From Candidatus Giovannonibacteria bacterium (GTDB lineage: Bacteria > Patescibacteriota > Minisyncoccia > JACPKW01 > UBA11713), in the NCBI GenBank assembly GCA_016176285.1, contig JACOXM010000006.1:1-45259 (forward strand): a DNA stretch of 45,259 nt. The letters run 5' to 3'. Every line of letters starts with the position of its first letter. The stretch's first letter is position 1. A program made the translations under genes and the position numbers. The notes beneath the pieces are model-generated. The model worked only from the letters and a program-made list of their open reading frames with translations. It had not been told where the DNA came from and did not search any database. Below are positions 27,197-37,226 of the stretch, piece after piece.

Positions 27197-27660
27197 ACGA
27201 TTTTCTGATTAATTTTTTTGGGAACTATCTTGCTTGGATTTTCGGGGTGATTCTATTTTTTTTCCTGATCTCTAAAAATAAAAAAAGATTTTTTGTGGGC
27301 GCGGAGGCGCTAATCGCCGCCATCCTATCCCGTTTCATTTTTACCGAGGTTATAAGGCTTTTTTATAACAGGCCGAGGCCGTTTGAATTAACCGGAATCG
27401 AACCCGTAATTCCTCACGAAATCGGATATTCTTTTCCTTCGGGCCATGCGGCTTTTTTCTTCGCGCTAGCGGTTACGATTTATTTTTATGACAGAAGATG
27501 GGGGATAATCTTCTTTACGGGAGCCGTTTTAATGGGCGCCGCGCGCGTTTTCGCGGGCGTGCATTGGACAACGGATATTCTTGGAGGAGCTGTACTTGGA
27601 GTAATGGCGAGCCTCCTTGTGCATAGAGTATTCTTAAAAATACATAAAAAATCTGGATGA
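27193..27660 (+). CDS. PAP2 family phosphatase (undecaprenyl-diphosphatase-like)
   Basis: 155 aa; RLFYNRPRP, PSGHAAFF, RVFAGVHWTTDILGG motifs. Confidence 0.92.
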   Translation: MNDFLINFFGNYLAWIFGVILFFFLISKNKKRFFVGAEALIAAILSRFIFTEVIRLFYNRPRPFELTGIEPVIPHEIGYSFPSGHAAFFFALAVTIYFYDRRWGIIFFTGAVLMGAARVFAGVHWTTDILGGAVLGVMASLLVHRVFLKIHKKSG

Positions 27661-27667
27661 ATTTTTG

Positions 27668-27751
27668 TGCCGCGGGAGGGAGTCGAACCCTCATGAGCTT
27701 GCGCCCGCAGGATTTTGAGTCCTGTGCGTCTGCCAGTTCCGCCACCGCGGC
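27668..27751 (-). tRNA. tRNA-Leu (anticodon CAA)
   Basis: GCCGCGG/CCGCGGC acceptor, long variable arm, anticodon stem-loop CAGGA-CTCAAAA-TCCTG, T-arm GAGGG-TTCGACT-CCCTC. Confidence 0.95.
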
Positions 27752-27829
27752 AGTACTATTTTATGTTTCCACACTTTAACTTCTAGTCAAGTGATTGTCA
27801 ATTTTAAAAAAATTGTATAACCTTTATTT

Positions 27830-28738
27830 ATGAACGATTTTCCAGAGCCAAGAAGGAGCTCAAGCATTTTTTTTATCGAGGTAGATCGAATAAAGCCCAA
27901 TCCACTCCAGCCTAGGACCGAATTTGACGAAACAAAGCTTTCGGAGCTTGCGGAATCCATCAGGCAATACGGAGTTCTCCAGCCTTTAGTGGTTACCCGC
28001 AAGGAAAGAGAAACTCCGAACGGCGTAATTACAGATTACGAACTTATTGCCGGCGAGAGAAGGCTTAAAGCCTCGCGTCTTGCCGGATTGAGGGAGGTGC
28101 CGGCATTAATAAGGGATGAGCCGATTGAAAAAATAAAATTAGAACTTGCTTTGGTTGAAAATGTGCAGAGAGAGGATTTGAATACTATCGATAGGGCCGT
28201 AGCTTTTAACAGGCTTCATGACGAATTCGGGCTTACGCATAAAGAAGTCGGTATGAGGATAGGGAAATCCCGGGAATATGTAGCAAATTCTGTGCGTTTA
28301 TTAGGTTTGCCTGAAGAAATTCAGGATGCCCTGAGGGCCGGACGAATAACAGAAAGCCATGCGCGCTATCTTCTTATGCTCCAAAATGATCCGCAGGGGC
28401 AAAAAGTTTTACTCGATACTATCATTAATCAGGGGATTAATGTCAGGGAGGCGGAACGAATATCGAAAGAGATGCTTTCCAATAATTCAGATTCGAAAAA
28501 AATCGTTGATCCAGATACAAAAAACATAGAGGAAAAATTGGCCCAGACTCTTGGCGCCAGAGTCAACATTTCAAAAAGCGATAATGGTGGCAAGATTTCT
28601 CTGGAATTTTTCTCTCCCGATGAATTAAATTCCTTTATTGCGAAGTTTTTTGCCGCTGAAAATCCCGCGCCGGACCTTCGGTCTGACGATATGCCGCAGA
28701 CCCAATTGGTATCGGAGCTTGAAGAATTTACTATTTGA
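27830..28738 (+). CDS. parB: ParB/Noc-like partition protein
   Basis: 302 aa; KPNPLQPRTEFDETKLSELAESIRQYGVLQPLVV, ELIAGERRLKASRLAGL, ENVQREDLNTIDRA, HTH. Confidence 0.95.
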   Translation: MNDFPEPRRSSSIFFIEVDRIKPNPLQPRTEFDETKLSELAESIRQYGVLQPLVVTRKERETPNGVITDYELIAGERRLKASRLAGLREVPALIRDEPIEKIKLELALVENVQREDLNTIDRAVAFNRLHDEFGLTHKEVGMRIGKSREYVANSVRLLGLPEEIQDALRAGRITESHARYLLMLQNDPQGQKVLLDTIINQGINVREAERISKEMLSNNSDSKKIVDPDTKNIEEKLAQTLGARVNISKSDNGGKISLEFFSPDELNSFIAKFFAAENPAPDLRSDDMPQTQLVSELEEFTI

Positions 28739-30446
28739 GCGCGTAGGTAACTTTTTTTACTCCGGATATTTTTTCGATTTTATTTTTTATTTTCTCGGCC
28801 TGATCGGGGTTTTTTTGCACAAACGTAATTTTTATCGGAGTTTCTTCGTTTCCCCCTCTTGCCGAAATCAAATTTTGGATGTTTATTTTATTTTTCGAGT
28901 ATACCGACGTGATGTCTTTGATAAACCCAACGCGGTTTTTGCCGTAAATTTTCATTTCGATGATTTTTGCCTCAGGATGTATAAAAGAGCCTTTCGGAAA
29001 AATTCTGAGCGCGCGCTTTATTCTGTTTTTTGCGAGCCCTGTTTTTACGAGAGAAAGCCATTCCGGCGTTGGCTTTTTTCCTTTCTGTGTGATTATCTCG
29101 ACTATGTCACCGGATTTTAGTTCCATTAAAAATGAAACTAATTTTCCGTTTATGCGCGCGCCAGTGGCATGGTTTCCTATTTCTGAATGAATATGGTAGG
29201 CAAAGTCGAGCGGAGTTGCCCCGCGAGGAAGGTCAATAACGTCGCCTTTCGGCGTAAGGGTAAAGATTCTGTCTTTGAAAAAATCTATCTTAAGGGCTTC
29301 CAATAATTCTTCCGAGGTTGTGTTTTCTTTTTTTAATTCTTTTTGCCATTCTTGAAGCTGTGATATCCAATTAAATTTCTTGCCTATTTTTTTAAATCCT
29401 TCTTTGGGTTTTCCGGCTTCCGAGTATGCCCAGTGCGCCGCAATTCCTGCCTCCGCTTCCTTGTGCATTTCTTCCGACCTGATTTGAAATTCAATCGTTA
29501 TTTTTTCTTCCGTGAAAACATTCGTGTGCAGGCTTTTATATCCGTTTGGCTTCGGCAGGGCTACATAATCCTTAAATTTTCCCGGAACAGGTTTCCATAG
29601 CTTGTGTATTATTCCCAGAGCGGCATAACAGCTTTTTACGTCGGGGACAATTATTCTAAGCGCGATGAGGTCCGATAGGCGCGACCAGTCTCCTTCGTAG
29701 CGGTGTAACTTTTGCCAAACAGAGTAAATGTGCTTCGTCCTGTAATTTATCTCGATTATTTTTATATTTTCTTTTTGGAGTTCAGTTTCTACAAGGGGCA
29801 GGATTTTTTTTAAATGCCGTTCTCTTTCCGGCGCGCGTTTTTTTAGTTCGACGGATATAATTTCGTATTCTTTGGGATAAAGAAATTTCATCGAGAGATC
29901 TTCAAGCTCCGCTTTAACGTTCCACATTCCAAGCCTTTCGGCGAGAGAAGCGTAAAGCATTAATGTTTCTTGAGCTATTCTTTTGCGTTTTTCTTCCGGG
30001 AGCCATTCGGCGGTTTCCATGTTGTGAAGCCTATCCATCAATTTTATTATGACGACGCGGATATCTTCCGCTAAAGCCAAAAACATTTTCTTTACGGATT
30101 CGAGCGCGCGATCGAATCCGGTAGCTTTTACGCGGTCGACTTTGGTGACGCCGTCAACCAAAAAAGAGACTTCCTCCCCGAAGTCTCTTTTAATTTCTTT
30201 TAGTGCGGATGACTGGTATTCCGCGCAATCGTGGAGAAGGCCTGCCGCAATTGTCGGGATATCCATTTTTAATTTCGCGAGCTTAAGTGCGACAGCCATC
30301 GGATGCGTAATGAATTCTTCGCCCGAAAGCCTTTTTTCTCCTTCATGTATTTTTTCGGCGAAATCTAGCGCTCTTTTTAATAATTCCTTGTCTTTCCCGG
30401 CAATACCGTATAATTCTAAATGTTTTTCGAATTCCTCCTTAGTCAT
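28731..30446 (-). CDS. RelA/SpoT family (p)ppGpp synthetase
   Basis: 571 aa; HD domain (THPMAVAL..LLHDCAE..KLMDRLHNM), synthetase (YKSLHTNVF, EFQIRSEEMH), TGS (FTLTPKGDVIDLPRGATPLDFAYHIHSEIG), ACT-like C-terminus. Confidence 0.95.
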   Translation of the reverse strand: MTKEEFEKHLELYGIAGKDKELLKRALDFAEKIHEGEKRLSGEEFITHPMAVALKLAKLKMDIPTIAAGLLHDCAEYQSSALKEIKRDFGEEVSFLVDGVTKVDRVKATGFDRALESVKKMFLALAEDIRVVIIKLMDRLHNMETAEWLPEEKRKRIAQETLMLYASLAERLGMWNVKAELEDLSMKFLYPKEYEIISVELKKRAPERERHLKKILPLVETELQKENIKIIEINYRTKHIYSVWQKLHRYEGDWSRLSDLIALRIIVPDVKSCYAALGIIHKLWKPVPGKFKDYVALPKPNGYKSLHTNVFTEEKITIEFQIRSEEMHKEAEAGIAAHWAYSEAGKPKEGFKKIGKKFNWISQLQEWQKELKKENTTSEELLEALKIDFFKDRIFTLTPKGDVIDLPRGATPLDFAYHIHSEIGNHATGARINGKLVSFLMELKSGDIVEIITQKGKKPTPEWLSLVKTGLAKNRIKRALRIFPKGSFIHPEAKIIEMKIYGKNRVGFIKDITSVYSKNKINIQNLISARGGNEETPIKITFVQKNPDQAEKIKNKIEKISGVKKVTYALK

Positions 30447-32512
30447 TCTTTTTTTACTAGTTCTTTTCCTTCAAAGCTGCAGGATTTTGACGAGCATTTA
30501 ATTGTATCATTCGCGCCCATTACTAATGGGGAAGAGCATACTGGGCAGGATTCTCCGGTGGGCCTAAGCCACGAAGCAAAATCGCATTTGGGCCACAGGG
30601 AACATCCGTAAAAAGCTTTACCTCTCTTTGTTGAGCGTTCCACGATTTCGCCTTCCATGCATTTGGGGCATTTTATGTTTAATGAAACCGGCGGGAGCGG
30701 TTTAGTGCTTTTGCAATCGGGGAAACCGGAACAAGCCATGAAGCGCCCAAACCTCCCGCGTTTTATCACCATGGGTTTCCCGCATTTTTCACAGACTTCA
30801 TTTGTTTGTTCTTGAAATTCGCGCTTTTCAACGCTTTCGTATTTTTCGTTAAGATTTTTTTCAAATGGAACATAAAAATTCTTGATGACATTTTTCCATT
30901 CGGAATTTCCCGAGGCAATTTCATCCAGCTCCTCTTCCATTTTCGCCGTAAATTGCATATCGACTATTTCCGGGAAATTTTCAACAAGCATGTCATTTAC
31001 TAAAAATCCCACTTCCGAAGGCGCTAACCTTTTTTTATCGTCTCTTTGCACGTAGCCGCGCTCTTGAATAGTCGAAATAATAGGAGCGTAAGTGGAAGGG
31101 CGCCCTATGCCGTTTTTTTCCAGAATTTTTACGAGGCTCGCTTCTGTATAGCGGGGAGGGGGTTCGGTAAAATGCTGGAAGGGCGTCAAGTTTTGAAGTG
31201 AAAGTTTTTCATCGGGCGCGATGTCGGGAAGGGTGCTTTCGATAATTTTGGAGGGATAAACTTTTAAATAACCGTCGAATTTCATCGTTTGCCCGGAAGC
31301 GCGAAAAGTATAATCTCCCGCCTTGATGTCCGCCGAAACGGAATTAAAAATTGCTTGGGGCATTTGAGAAGCAATAAATCTTCTCCAGACCAATTCATAT
31401 AGTTTTAATTGCCTTTTATTCAAAAAGTTTTTTATGGAATCGGGCGAGCGTGCCGGGTCGGTCGGCCGGATAGCTTCGTGGGCCTCTTGCGCCCCTTTTG
31501 TTTTAGTTTTGAAGCGTCTAGGAGATGGCAGGGCGTACTTTTCTCCAAATTCGTTTTCGAGAAAGTTTTTAGCGTTTAAGAGAGCTTCTTCTGAAACGTT
31601 AAGCGAGTCCGTTCTCATATAAGTTATAAGTCCCACGGGACCTTCGCCGAGCTCAATTCCCTCATAGAGCTGCTGGGCTAATAGCATGGTTTGTTTCGCG
31701 GAGAATCCAAGGCGCCGAAAAGCTTCCTGTTGGAGGGTTGATGTAGTAAACGGAGCAGAGCTATTCTTAAATACCTCTTTTTTTTCTACGCTTTCTACGA
31801 TCCAGTCTTTTTTATCTAGCTCTTTAAGGATTTTTTCGCCGTCTTCCTGGTTTTTTATAAAAAATTTATCTATGCTTTCGCCGTTTTTCTTTGCGAGTAC
31901 GGCCTCAAATTCTTCCTCTCCTTTAATTTTTTTAAGGATTGCCGATACGGTCCAATATTCTTCGGGTTTGAAATTTTGAATTTCTCTTTCTCTTTCAACA
32001 ATCAGCCGCACCGCCACGGATTGCACTCTTCCCGCGGAAAGGCCGCGATAGAGTTTTTTCCATAAGAAAGGGGATAGCTTGTATCCTACAAGGCGGTCAA
32101 GAATTCTGCGCGCCTGTTGGGCGTCAACAAGTTTATCGTCGATGCCCCTCGGAGCATTTAATGCCTGGTCAATGGCTTTTTTTGTAATTTCGTGAAATAC
32201 GATTCTTTCCGCCTTTCCGAGATCGAGCGCTTCTTTTAAATGCCAGGCGATGGCTTCCCCTTCCCGGTCTTCATCGGTCGCGAGTATTACCTCATCTGCC
32301 TCAGCGGCCTCTTTTTTTAAGGCGTTAACTTTTTTTCTTGCCGCCGTAGGAATTATATATTTAGGCTCAAAATTTTTTTCTACTTCAATTCCCAACGTGG
32401 ATTTGGGTAGATCCCGTATATGCCCATAGGATGACAAAACTTTAAAATCCTTAGATACAAAACTTGATATTGTTTTTGCTTTTGTGGGGGACTCTACTAT
32501 TATTAGTTTCAT
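30443..32512 (-). CDS. topA: DNA topoisomerase I
   Basis: 689 aa; MKLIIVESPTKAKTISSFV, ATDEDREGEAIAWHL, GLITYMRTDS, C-terminal C4 zinc fingers. Confidence 0.97.
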   Translation of the reverse strand: MKLIIVESPTKAKTISSFVSKDFKVLSSYGHIRDLPKSTLGIEVEKNFEPKYIIPTAARKKVNALKKEAAEADEVILATDEDREGEAIAWHLKEALDLGKAERIVFHEITKKAIDQALNAPRGIDDKLVDAQQARRILDRLVGYKLSPFLWKKLYRGLSAGRVQSVAVRLIVEREREIQNFKPEEYWTVSAILKKIKGEEEFEAVLAKKNGESIDKFFIKNQEDGEKILKELDKKDWIVESVEKKEVFKNSSAPFTTSTLQQEAFRRLGFSAKQTMLLAQQLYEGIELGEGPVGLITYMRTDSLNVSEEALLNAKNFLENEFGEKYALPSPRRFKTKTKGAQEAHEAIRPTDPARSPDSIKNFLNKRQLKLYELVWRRFIASQMPQAIFNSVSADIKAGDYTFRASGQTMKFDGYLKVYPSKIIESTLPDIAPDEKLSLQNLTPFQHFTEPPPRYTEASLVKILEKNGIGRPSTYAPIISTIQERGYVQRDDKKRLAPSEVGFLVNDMLVENFPEIVDMQFTAKMEEELDEIASGNSEWKNVIKNFYVPFEKNLNEKYESVEKREFQEQTNEVCEKCGKPMVIKRGRFGRFMACSGFPDCKSTKPLPPVSLNIKCPKCMEGEIVERSTKRGKAFYGCSLWPKCDFASWLRPTGESCPVCSSPLVMGANDTIKCSSKSCSFEGKELVKKE

Positions 32513-33594
32513 TTTGCGATTTTTATTATTTCTCCGCCCATGTCTTTTATGGCGCCTTTTAATTCGAGGAGCGTTAAAACCGGTATTACCTCGCCGGCGC
32601 TGAGGCCGGTTTTTCTGATAAGTTCGTCTTTTTGGATCGGCTCTGTTATTTCTTTAAGCAAGTTATTTTCCATTTCGGACAAATCCAATATTTTCTCCGA
32701 AATACAATTTTCAGATTCTATTCCGAATATATTTAAAATGTCAATGGCTGAAGTTATGGTAGCGGCCCCTTGTTTAATGAGCCCATTTGTACCTTTTGAG
32801 TTCTCGAGAAAAATTGAGCCGGGGAGCGCTAGGACATCCCGATCATAGTCGAGGGCGTAGTTTGCGGTAATAAGCGAGCCGGATTTTTCTTTTGCCTCAA
32901 CCACCCAGACTGCTTTCGAAAGCCCCGCAATTATCCTGTTTCTCTGCGGAAAGGAATTAATATTTGCCTTCATTTCATAAGGATATTCGGAAACTACGGC
33001 GCCTCCCTCGGATACGATTCTGTCCGCGAGGCGTTTGTTTTCTTTTGGAAAAAGGACTTTCGGAGAAAGCCCTGATCCTAAGACCGCGATAGTCTTAATT
33101 TTATTTTTAATTGCGGTTTCGTGCGAGAAAGAGTCGATTCCTTTTGCGAGGCCTGAAACTATAACGAAATTATGTCCTGCGAGATTTTCTACGATGCCTG
33201 TGGTTGCTTCTTTGCCGTAGGCCGAATATCTTCTTGTTCCGACGACCCCTAGGAAATTGTAAGTTTCGGGGGGTAAAGATCCTCTTATATATAGTATCTC
33301 AGGAGCCGATGGGGTATTTTTTAGGGATGTCGGCAATTCTTCACTTAAAAGTATTGAAACTCCTTCTTTTTCAAGGTTGTTTAGTTCTTTATCGGGGTTG
33401 ATTTCTTTCTTTATTCTATCCAGGCTTATTAGAGATTTCTTGTCCAGGTTGGGTATTCTGAGATATTCCCTGATTTCCGCTTCCCAGGCCTTTTTAAAAC
33501 TTCCAAAAGTAACGCGGATCTTTTCGAGCGTTTTTGGGCCGAACTCCGGAACATAATTCAGGGCGTTGGCGTACTTCTTCTCTTCTTCGTGCAT
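32509..33594 (-). CDS. dprA: DNA processing protein DprA
   Basis: 361 aa; LGVVGTRRYSAYGKEAT, VIVSGLAKGIDSFSHETAI, FPQRNRIIAGLSKAVWVVEA, ALPGSIFLENSKGTNGLIKQGA. Confidence 0.96.
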   Translation of the reverse strand: MHEEEKKYANALNYVPEFGPKTLEKIRVTFGSFKKAWEAEIREYLRIPNLDKKSLISLDRIKKEINPDKELNNLEKEGVSILLSEELPTSLKNTPSAPEILYIRGSLPPETYNFLGVVGTRRYSAYGKEATTGIVENLAGHNFVIVSGLAKGIDSFSHETAIKNKIKTIAVLGSGLSPKVLFPKENKRLADRIVSEGGAVVSEYPYEMKANINSFPQRNRIIAGLSKAVWVVEAKEKSGSLITANYALDYDRDVLALPGSIFLENSKGTNGLIKQGAATITSAIDILNIFGIESENCISEKILDLSEMENNLLKEITEPIQKDELIRKTGLSAGEVIPVLTLLELKGAIKDMGGEIIKIAK

Positions 33595-33674
33595 CCTTTA
33601 ATGTTATTTCAATAAGATTAAAGGCGCAATTTCCCCCCTTTTAATTTTTTAAAATACGTATATAATATATATCT

Positions 33675-35540
33675 ATGAAACTTCCCTCTAAAAATATAAT
33701 TGTTGGATTTTTGATATTAATGCTGTTGGCAGCTGCTTATTCCATGCTGCTTGAAGGTTTTGAATCAAAGCCCGAACTTTCCCTTTCTGATTTAGTCAAG
33801 AAAATTAACGCCGGAGAAGTAAGGAATATATCCGTGAGCGGGGAGGAGCTTAAAATAACTCTCCACGATAACTCTTCTTTTATTGCAAAGAAGGAGCCCG
33901 AAAGCTCCTTAACTCAAACATTAGCGAATTACGGCGTTTCAAAAGACGCCCTCGATAAAATTTCTATTCAAGTGGAGTATCCGTCCGGATTTGTTTTCTG
34001 GCTTTCGGCCTTGCTTCCATTTTTACTGCCCTTCTTACTTATTGTTTTATTTTTTTGGCTGGCGGCAAGGCAGGTTCAGCGTTCTAATATCCAGGCTTTT
34101 ACTTTTGGGCAGTCGAGGGCGAGAGTCATACAGCCTGATTCGAAAAAAGAAAAAGTGACATTTCGTGATGTCGCTGGAGTAAAAGAGGCCAAAGAAGAAT
34201 TACAGGAAATAGTCGAATTTCTCCGAAACCCGGCTAAATTTTTGGATATTGGGGCGAGAATACCAAAGGGTGTTCTGCTTATGGGCGCTCCCGGAACCGG
34301 CAAAACTCTTTTAGCGAGGGCTGTTGCTGGAGAAGCCGGAGTTCCATTTTTTCATCTTTCCGGTTCGGAATTTGTGGAAATGTTTGTCGGCGTTGGGGCA
34401 TCGAGAGTAAGGGATCTTTTCAAGATGGCAAAGCGCGCCGCTCCCGCAATTATTTTCATAGATGAAATTGATGCAGTCGGCAGGCATAGGGGGGCGGGTC
34501 TTGGCGGAGGACATGATGAAAGAGAGCAGACTTTAAACCAAATACTGGTTGAAATGGACGGTTTCGAGCCGCAAGAATCTGTGATAGTTATGGCCGGAAC
34601 CAACAGGCCGGATGTTTTAGACCCAGCGCTTCTTCGTCCGGGGCGTTTTGATCGAAGAGTAATTTTGGATCACCCCGATATAAATGACAGAGAGGCAATT
34701 TTAAAGCTTCACGCTAATAAAAAACCGCTTGCAAAGGATATTAATCTCCGAGTTATTGCTGAAAGGACTCCGGGGTTTTCGGGCGCTGATCTCGCTAACT
34801 TAATGAATGAGGGGGCGATATTGGCCGCGAGGGAAAATAGGAAAACGGTTGTGCAAATGGATTTAATACGATCAATAGAAAAAGTTCTTCTCGGCCCGGA
34901 GAGAAAGAGCCACATTTTATCGCCGATTGAAAAAAATATTTCCGCTTACCATGAGGCTGGGCACGCATTGGTCGCGGCGATATTGCCGAACGCTGATCCT
35001 GTTCATAAAATTACGATTGTCTCGCGCGGCCGCGCGGCCGGGTATACCCTAAAGCTTCCGGCAGAGGACAGGCATCTTTATTCGCGCAAAAATTTTCTTG
35101 ATGAATTAGCCGCGGCATTGGGAGGATATGCATCTGAAAAATTGGTTTTTGGGGAGCTCACGACGGGGTCGTCGGACGATATAAGAAAGGCTACGGTTAT
35201 CGCTCGGGATTTGGTTACAAGGTACGGAATGTCGGATAAAATCGGCCCGATAACTTTGGGCGAACGCGATGAACTTGTATTTTTGGGCAAGGAGTTAGGA
35301 GTTGAAAAAAATTATTCCGAGGCGACCGCCCAGCTTGTAGATTCGGAAGTCGCCCGCATAATGCGCAGCGCCTTCAAGCGCGCGCAGGATGTATTAAAGA
35401 AATACAGAAAAGTTCTCGATTCCATCGCCGGAAAACTTGTTGAAAACGAAACTATCGAAAGAGAGGAGTTTGATTCTATTTTGGATTCATTCGGCCTCAA
35501 GCAAATATTGCAGTCTTCCGCCGTTGCGGCTTCACGTTAG
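33675..35540 (+). CDS. ftsH: ATP-dependent zinc metalloprotease FtsH
   Basis: 621 aa; two N-terminal [58 protein letters not shown]. Confidence 0.97.
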   Translation: MKLPSKNIIVGFLILMLLAAAYSMLLEGFESKPELSLSDLVKKINAGEVRNISVSGEELKITLHDNSSFIAKKEPESSLTQTLANYGVSKDALDKISIQVEYPSGFVFWLSALLPFLLPFLLIVLFFWLAARQVQRSNIQAFTFGQSRARVIQPDSKKEKVTFRDVAGVKEAKEELQEIVEFLRNPAKFLDIGARIPKGVLLMGAPGTGKTLLARAVAGEAGVPFFHLSGSEFVEMFVGVGASRVRDLFKMAKRAAPAIIFIDEIDAVGRHRGAGLGGGHDEREQTLNQILVEMDGFEPQESVIVMAGTNRPDVLDPALLRPGRFDRRVILDHPDINDREAILKLHANKKPLAKDINLRVIAERTPGFSGADLANLMNEGAILAARENRKTVVQMDLIRSIEKVLLGPERKSHILSPIEKNISAYHEAGHALVAAILPNADPVHKITIVSRGRAAGYTLKLPAEDRHLYSRKNFLDELAAALGGYASEKLVFGELTTGSSDDIRKATVIARDLVTRYGMSDKIGPITLGERDELVFLGKELGVEKNYSEATAQLVDSEVARIMRSAFKRAQDVLKKYRKVLDSIAGKLVENETIEREEFDSILDSFGLKQILQSSAVAASR

Positions 35541-35585
35541 GCTGTAAATGGTTTATGATAGCTCTGAATTGTGTAATTAGTGTCG

Positions 35586-35657
35586 CGGCACGTAGCTCAA
35601 TGGCGGAGCATTCGTCTTATACACGAAGGGTTGGAGGTTCGAGTCCTCCCGTGCCGA
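35586..35657 (+). tRNA. tRNA-Ile (anticodon UAU)
   Basis: CGGCACG/CGTGCCG acceptor, D-arm GCTC-AATGGCG-GAGC, anticodon arm TTCGT-CTTATAC-ACGAA (U33, UAU, A37), T-arm GGAGG-TTCGAGT-CCTCC. Confidence 0.85.
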
Positions 35658-35663
35658 CTTTTT

Positions 35664-37226
35664 ATGCCTTACACTTTTCTACATAACGCAAACGCAAAAG
35701 AGCTAAAGGGCAAGGACAGAATTCTATTCCGAATATTAGAAATAATTCCCGGCCTTTCCGCCTGGTTGACACTTCTGGGAATGGTTTTGGCGTCTTGGCT
35801 TTGGCCGGTTGCGGCAGCTATTTTTATTATTCTCTTTGATCTCTATTGGCTGGTTAAAACTGTCTATCTTTCAATCCATTTGCGCGGAAATTGGAAGAGA
35901 ATGCGCCATAATATGAAAATAAATTGGGTTGAAAGAATAGAAAAACTCAAATGGGATCACGTTTGGCAAATCGTAGTACTCCCTTTTTATAAAGAGCCCT
36001 TCGAGGTTGCGGATGGGCTTGTATCAAGTATTGCGAGCGCCAATTGGCCGAAAGATAGAATGATAATAGTCCTTGCGCGGGAAGAAAGAGCGGGGGAGGA
36101 GGCAAAAATTGTGTCCCAAAAATTAATAGAAAAGTATAAAAATATTTTCCCGCATTTAATTGAATCCGCTCATCCCGTAAATTTGCCTAATGAAATTCCT
36201 GGGAAGGGTTCAAATGCGGCTTGGGCTGGAAAGATAGTTAAGGAATATGTAGATAAGCTGGGACTCAACTATGAAGATATTATGGCTTCATCTTTGGATA
36301 TCGATACGCAGGTTCCTGAGCAGTATTTTCTTGTGGCAGCATACCATTTTTTAACCGTTGAAGACCCGACGCACACCTCTTTCCAGCCAGTGCCGCTTTA
36401 TCACAATAATATTTGGGAGGCCCCGGCTTTTTCGAGAGTTGTTGCGAACTCAGGAAGTTTTTGGCAGATGATGCAGCAAGAGCGGCCGGAGCGTCTTGCA
36501 ACTTTTTCTTCGCACTCGATGAGCTTTAAGGCGCTCGTTGACGTTAATTTTTGGCAGAGAAATATGGTTTCAGAAGATTCTAGAATTTTTTGGCAAGGGC
36601 TGTTGGAGTTTGACGGAAATTACAAATCCGTACCGCTTTCGTATCCGGTTTATATGGATGCCAATGTCGGTAAAAATATCTGGGAAACAATAAAAAATGT
36701 TTATAAACAGCAGCGGCGCTGGGCTTGGGGGGCGGAAAATTTTTCATACACGGTTTTTGGCTTTATTAAAAATCCGAGAATTTCCAAAAGAAAAAAAATG
36801 TATTTCACGGTGATAATGTTCGAAGGACTTTGGTCCTGGGCGACAAACGCGATTTTGATGTTTTTTCTTGGGTGGCTTCCGTTGGCATTGGGGGGAGAGG
36901 TTTTTAATTCCACAATTTTGGCTTTTAATCTTCCGCGCGCGACTAGGCTTATTATGACTTTTGCGATGGCCGGGATCATTACTTCTATTTTGATATCCGT
37001 ATCTTTTCTTCCTCCGCCTCCGGCAAATATGCCGCGCCGCCGCCGTTTTTATATGATTTTCCAGTGGCTTTTGATGCCAATTACTTTGATTCTATTCGGG
37101 TCAATTCCGGCGCTCGATGCCCAAACCCGTTTGATGTTTGGAAAGTATATGGGGTTTTGGGTTACGCCTAAATACCGAAAAACAACCGGAACTATTCAAA
37201 ATGAATCAACTGCGATTGTACGGTGA
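35664..37226 (+). CDS. Membrane-associated glycosyltransferase (family 2-like)
   Basis: ORF track start (35580) runs through the tRNA; ATG at 35664 gives MPYTFLHNANAKELKGKD..., multiple TM, IVVLPFYKEPFEVADGLVSSIASANWP, QQRRWAWGAENFSY. Confidence 0.88.
   Translation: MPYTFLHNANAKELKGKDRILFRILEIIPGLSAWLTLLGMVLASWLWPVAAAIFIILFDLYWLVKTVYLSIHLRGNWKRMRHNMKINWVERIEKLKWDHVWQIVVLPFYKEPFEVADGLVSSIASANWPKDRMIIVLAREERAGEEAKIVSQKLIEKYKNIFPHLIESAHPVNLPNEIPGKGSNAAWAGKIVKEYVDKLGLNYEDIMASSLDIDTQVPEQYFLVAAYHFLTVEDPTHTSFQPVPLYHNNIWEAPAFSRVVANSGSFWQMMQQERPERLATFSSHSMSFKALVDVNFWQRNMVSEDSRIFWQGLLEFDGNYKSVPLSYPVYMDANVGKNIWETIKNVYKQQRRWAWGAENFSYTVFGFIKNPRISKRKKMYFTVIMFEGLWSWATNAILMFFLGWLPLALGGEVFNSTILAFNLPRATRLIMTFAMAGIITSILISVSFLPPPPANMPRRRRFYMIFQWLLMPITLILFGSIPALDAQTRLMFGKYMGFWVTPKYRKTTGTIQNESTAIVR

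Noticed and set aside
27752-28740. parS sites near parB
   Set aside because: Looked for TGTTTCACGTGAAACA-like sequence; none noticed, and no parA is adjacent, so no centromere claim made.
35024-35042. CGCGCGGCCGCGCG palindrome in ftsH
   Set aside because: Encodes the conserved FtsH RGRAxGYT motif using GC-rich codons; no insertion implied.
35580-35663. N-terminal 28 codons of the 35580-37226 ORF
   Set aside because: They run through the tRNA-Ile gene; true start is ATG 35664.
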